A stretch of DNA of 64,000 nucleotides from Anarhynchus alexandrinus (Eukaryota > Chordata > Aves > Charadriiformes > Charadriidae). A program made the position numbers and the translations under genes. Each line of letters opens with the position of its first letter. Position 1 is the first letter of the stretch. Of the stretch, positions 1-64,000 are shown one piece after another. The notes under the pieces are model-generated. The model was given only the letters and a program-made list of their open reading frames with translations. It made no database searches and was not told the DNA's origin. The stretch is from assembly GCA_008711295.1 (NCBI GenBank), contig VUYV01000328.1, forward strand, positions 216,139 through 280,138, written 5' to 3'.

Positions 1-479
1 AGGTGCTTTGGAAAGCAGAGTGTCCCCTCACAGACGAGGAGACCGTGGCTGCAGGGAGAGCCTTCCTGGGAGAGGGCTGAAGAGCAGAAGCTTGCAGTCC
101 ACAGGTTCCCCTCTCTGCCCTGCAGCAGATGTTGCTCTCTGACGGCTGCAGGAGGACATCCCACCAAACCAGTTCTCGTCCTCAACTCAGCTGCCAACCT
201 GGAATGAATCATGGCGGGGTAGACACGTTGATGTTTGCTTTGGAAAGCATGACTATACTTTCGTCTCCCTCTTGCTTGCGTAGATAAGCCAGCAATACTT
301 TTATATCCATTTTCTGTCCTTCACTTTATCTCTCATGTAATCTGATGGGTAATTGCATTATGAAATGTAAATCCACCTACGTGGAACAAAGCTGCTTCTT
401 TCTTATAGCACTTTCATGACTGAACGTTCATTTGTTGCAAGGGCTTCACTTTCTAACGTCTTTGCTCTTCTTCCTGTAG
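1..479 (+). other. FBN3: Partial intron upstream of the first visible exon
   Basis: This is the 3' part of the intron that should separate the hybrid 1 region from cbEGF1. It ends in a pyrimidine-rich acceptor (ttcttcctgtag) at 479. I see no exon for the missing hybrid 1 domain and no recognisable repeat here. Confidence 0.7.
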
Positions 480-63483
<63,004 letters not shown>

Positions 63484-64000
63484 GTATTCACCCAGGAGAA
63501 GGCAGCAGTGACGCTGTGTCATCTCTGGCAGCAGNGGGGGGGAGGGGATGGAAAGAGCTGAAAAACACGTGCCAGAACAGTCAGGTCTTTCTGTTCAGCC
63601 ACAGGACAAAGCTAGAGATGGAAAAAGGTGCTATGCTGGACCCTCGTGGGCTGGTGCACCAGGGTTTCATCCCTCTACAGACACTCTAGATCTGTCTTAT
63701 CAGGGGAAAAAAACAAACCCACATTCCTTGTCCTTTCCTACAGAGTGCGCAGCATATCCCAAGCTCTACTGAGCTCCAGGAGCCTTAAACCTGCGGGTCT
63801 CCTACGGGTGGGCTGGGCATTATCAGGGCTCCTCCTGGTGCATCAGAAAGATGCTCCAGTCCCCTCATCACCTTTGTGGCCCTTTGCTGGACCCTCTCCA
63901 GCAGTTCCCTGTCCTTCTTGACCCAGGGAGCCCCGAACTGGACACAGTGCTCCAGATGTGGCCTCCCCAGGGCAGAGCAGAGGGGGAGGATGACCTCCCT
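63484..64000 (+). other. FBN3: Partial intron to the right edge
   Basis: It contains a single N at 63535 inside a G-rich run, and a CR1 that runs off the window from about 63842. No further exon is seen. Confidence 0.8.
63842..64000 (-). mobile_element. CR1 LINE fragment running off the window
   Basis: The sequence from atgctccagtcccctcatca onward is RT-end CR1 wording in minus orientation, matching the copy at 60710. The 3' tail portion is missing on the left, so it is an internal fragment; the right end is outside. Confidence 0.88.

Noticed and set aside
1..479. A hybrid 1 exon at the left edge
   Set aside because: A ctgcag acceptor-like site occurs near 124, but no frame after it has the expected cysteine pattern.

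Overview
The window is vertebrate genomic DNA, almost certainly from a bird. It carries many CR1 retrotransposon copies ending in the (ATTCTRTG)n tail typical of avian CR1, one avian-type solo LTR, and GC-rich, fairly compact introns that would suit a microchromosome.

The only protein-coding gene I can support is one large fibrillin gene on the + strand, best called FBN3 (fibrillin-3). The window holds 52 consecutive coding exons, 2,246 codons with no frameshift or stop. Every exon has a length divisible by three and starts and ends in phase 1, and every intron is GT-AG. Neither gene end is present. The signal peptide, N-terminal EGF domains and hybrid 1 lie to the left; about five cbEGF domains and the C-terminal propeptide region lie to the right.

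Domain order: cbEGF1-2, TB1, a short Gly/Pro-rich hinge, a non-calcium EGF, cbEGF3-6, TB2, cbEGF7-9, hybrid 2, cbEGF10, TB3, cbEGF11-22, TB4 (RGD), cbEGF23-24, TB5, cbEGF25-31, TB6, cbEGF32-36, TB7, cbEGF37-38. This is the canonical fibrillin layout. FBN3 is chosen over FBN1 and FBN2 from the mixed Gly/Pro hinge, the GRNEC start of cbEGF27 and wording in TB4 and TB5, all compared with remembered human proteins. TB2, hybrid 2, TB4, TB5 and TB6 are each split over two exons; cbEGF6 and the first part of TB2 share one exon.

Layout: 1-19 kb is mostly two very large introns (12.1 and 6.3 kb). From 19 to 36.9 kb are TB1 to cbEGF12, with an intronic CpG-rich block near 29 kb. From 36.9 to 42 kb is a 5.1-kb intron of mostly unidentified AT-rich sequence. 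From 42 to 63.5 kb exons are dense. The rest is introns with CR1 copies (several nested), the solo LTR at 52.3-52.8 kb, small minisatellites and four single-N gaps, three of them at or inside CR1 copies. At 61.4-62.0 kb the 3' part of the TB7 exon and its intron are duplicated across an N, one copy with a CR1 insertion and one without.

I see no tRNA, rRNA, CRISPR array, bacterial system or second gene. No new biological system is evident; the points of interest are in gene structure, repeats and assembly.
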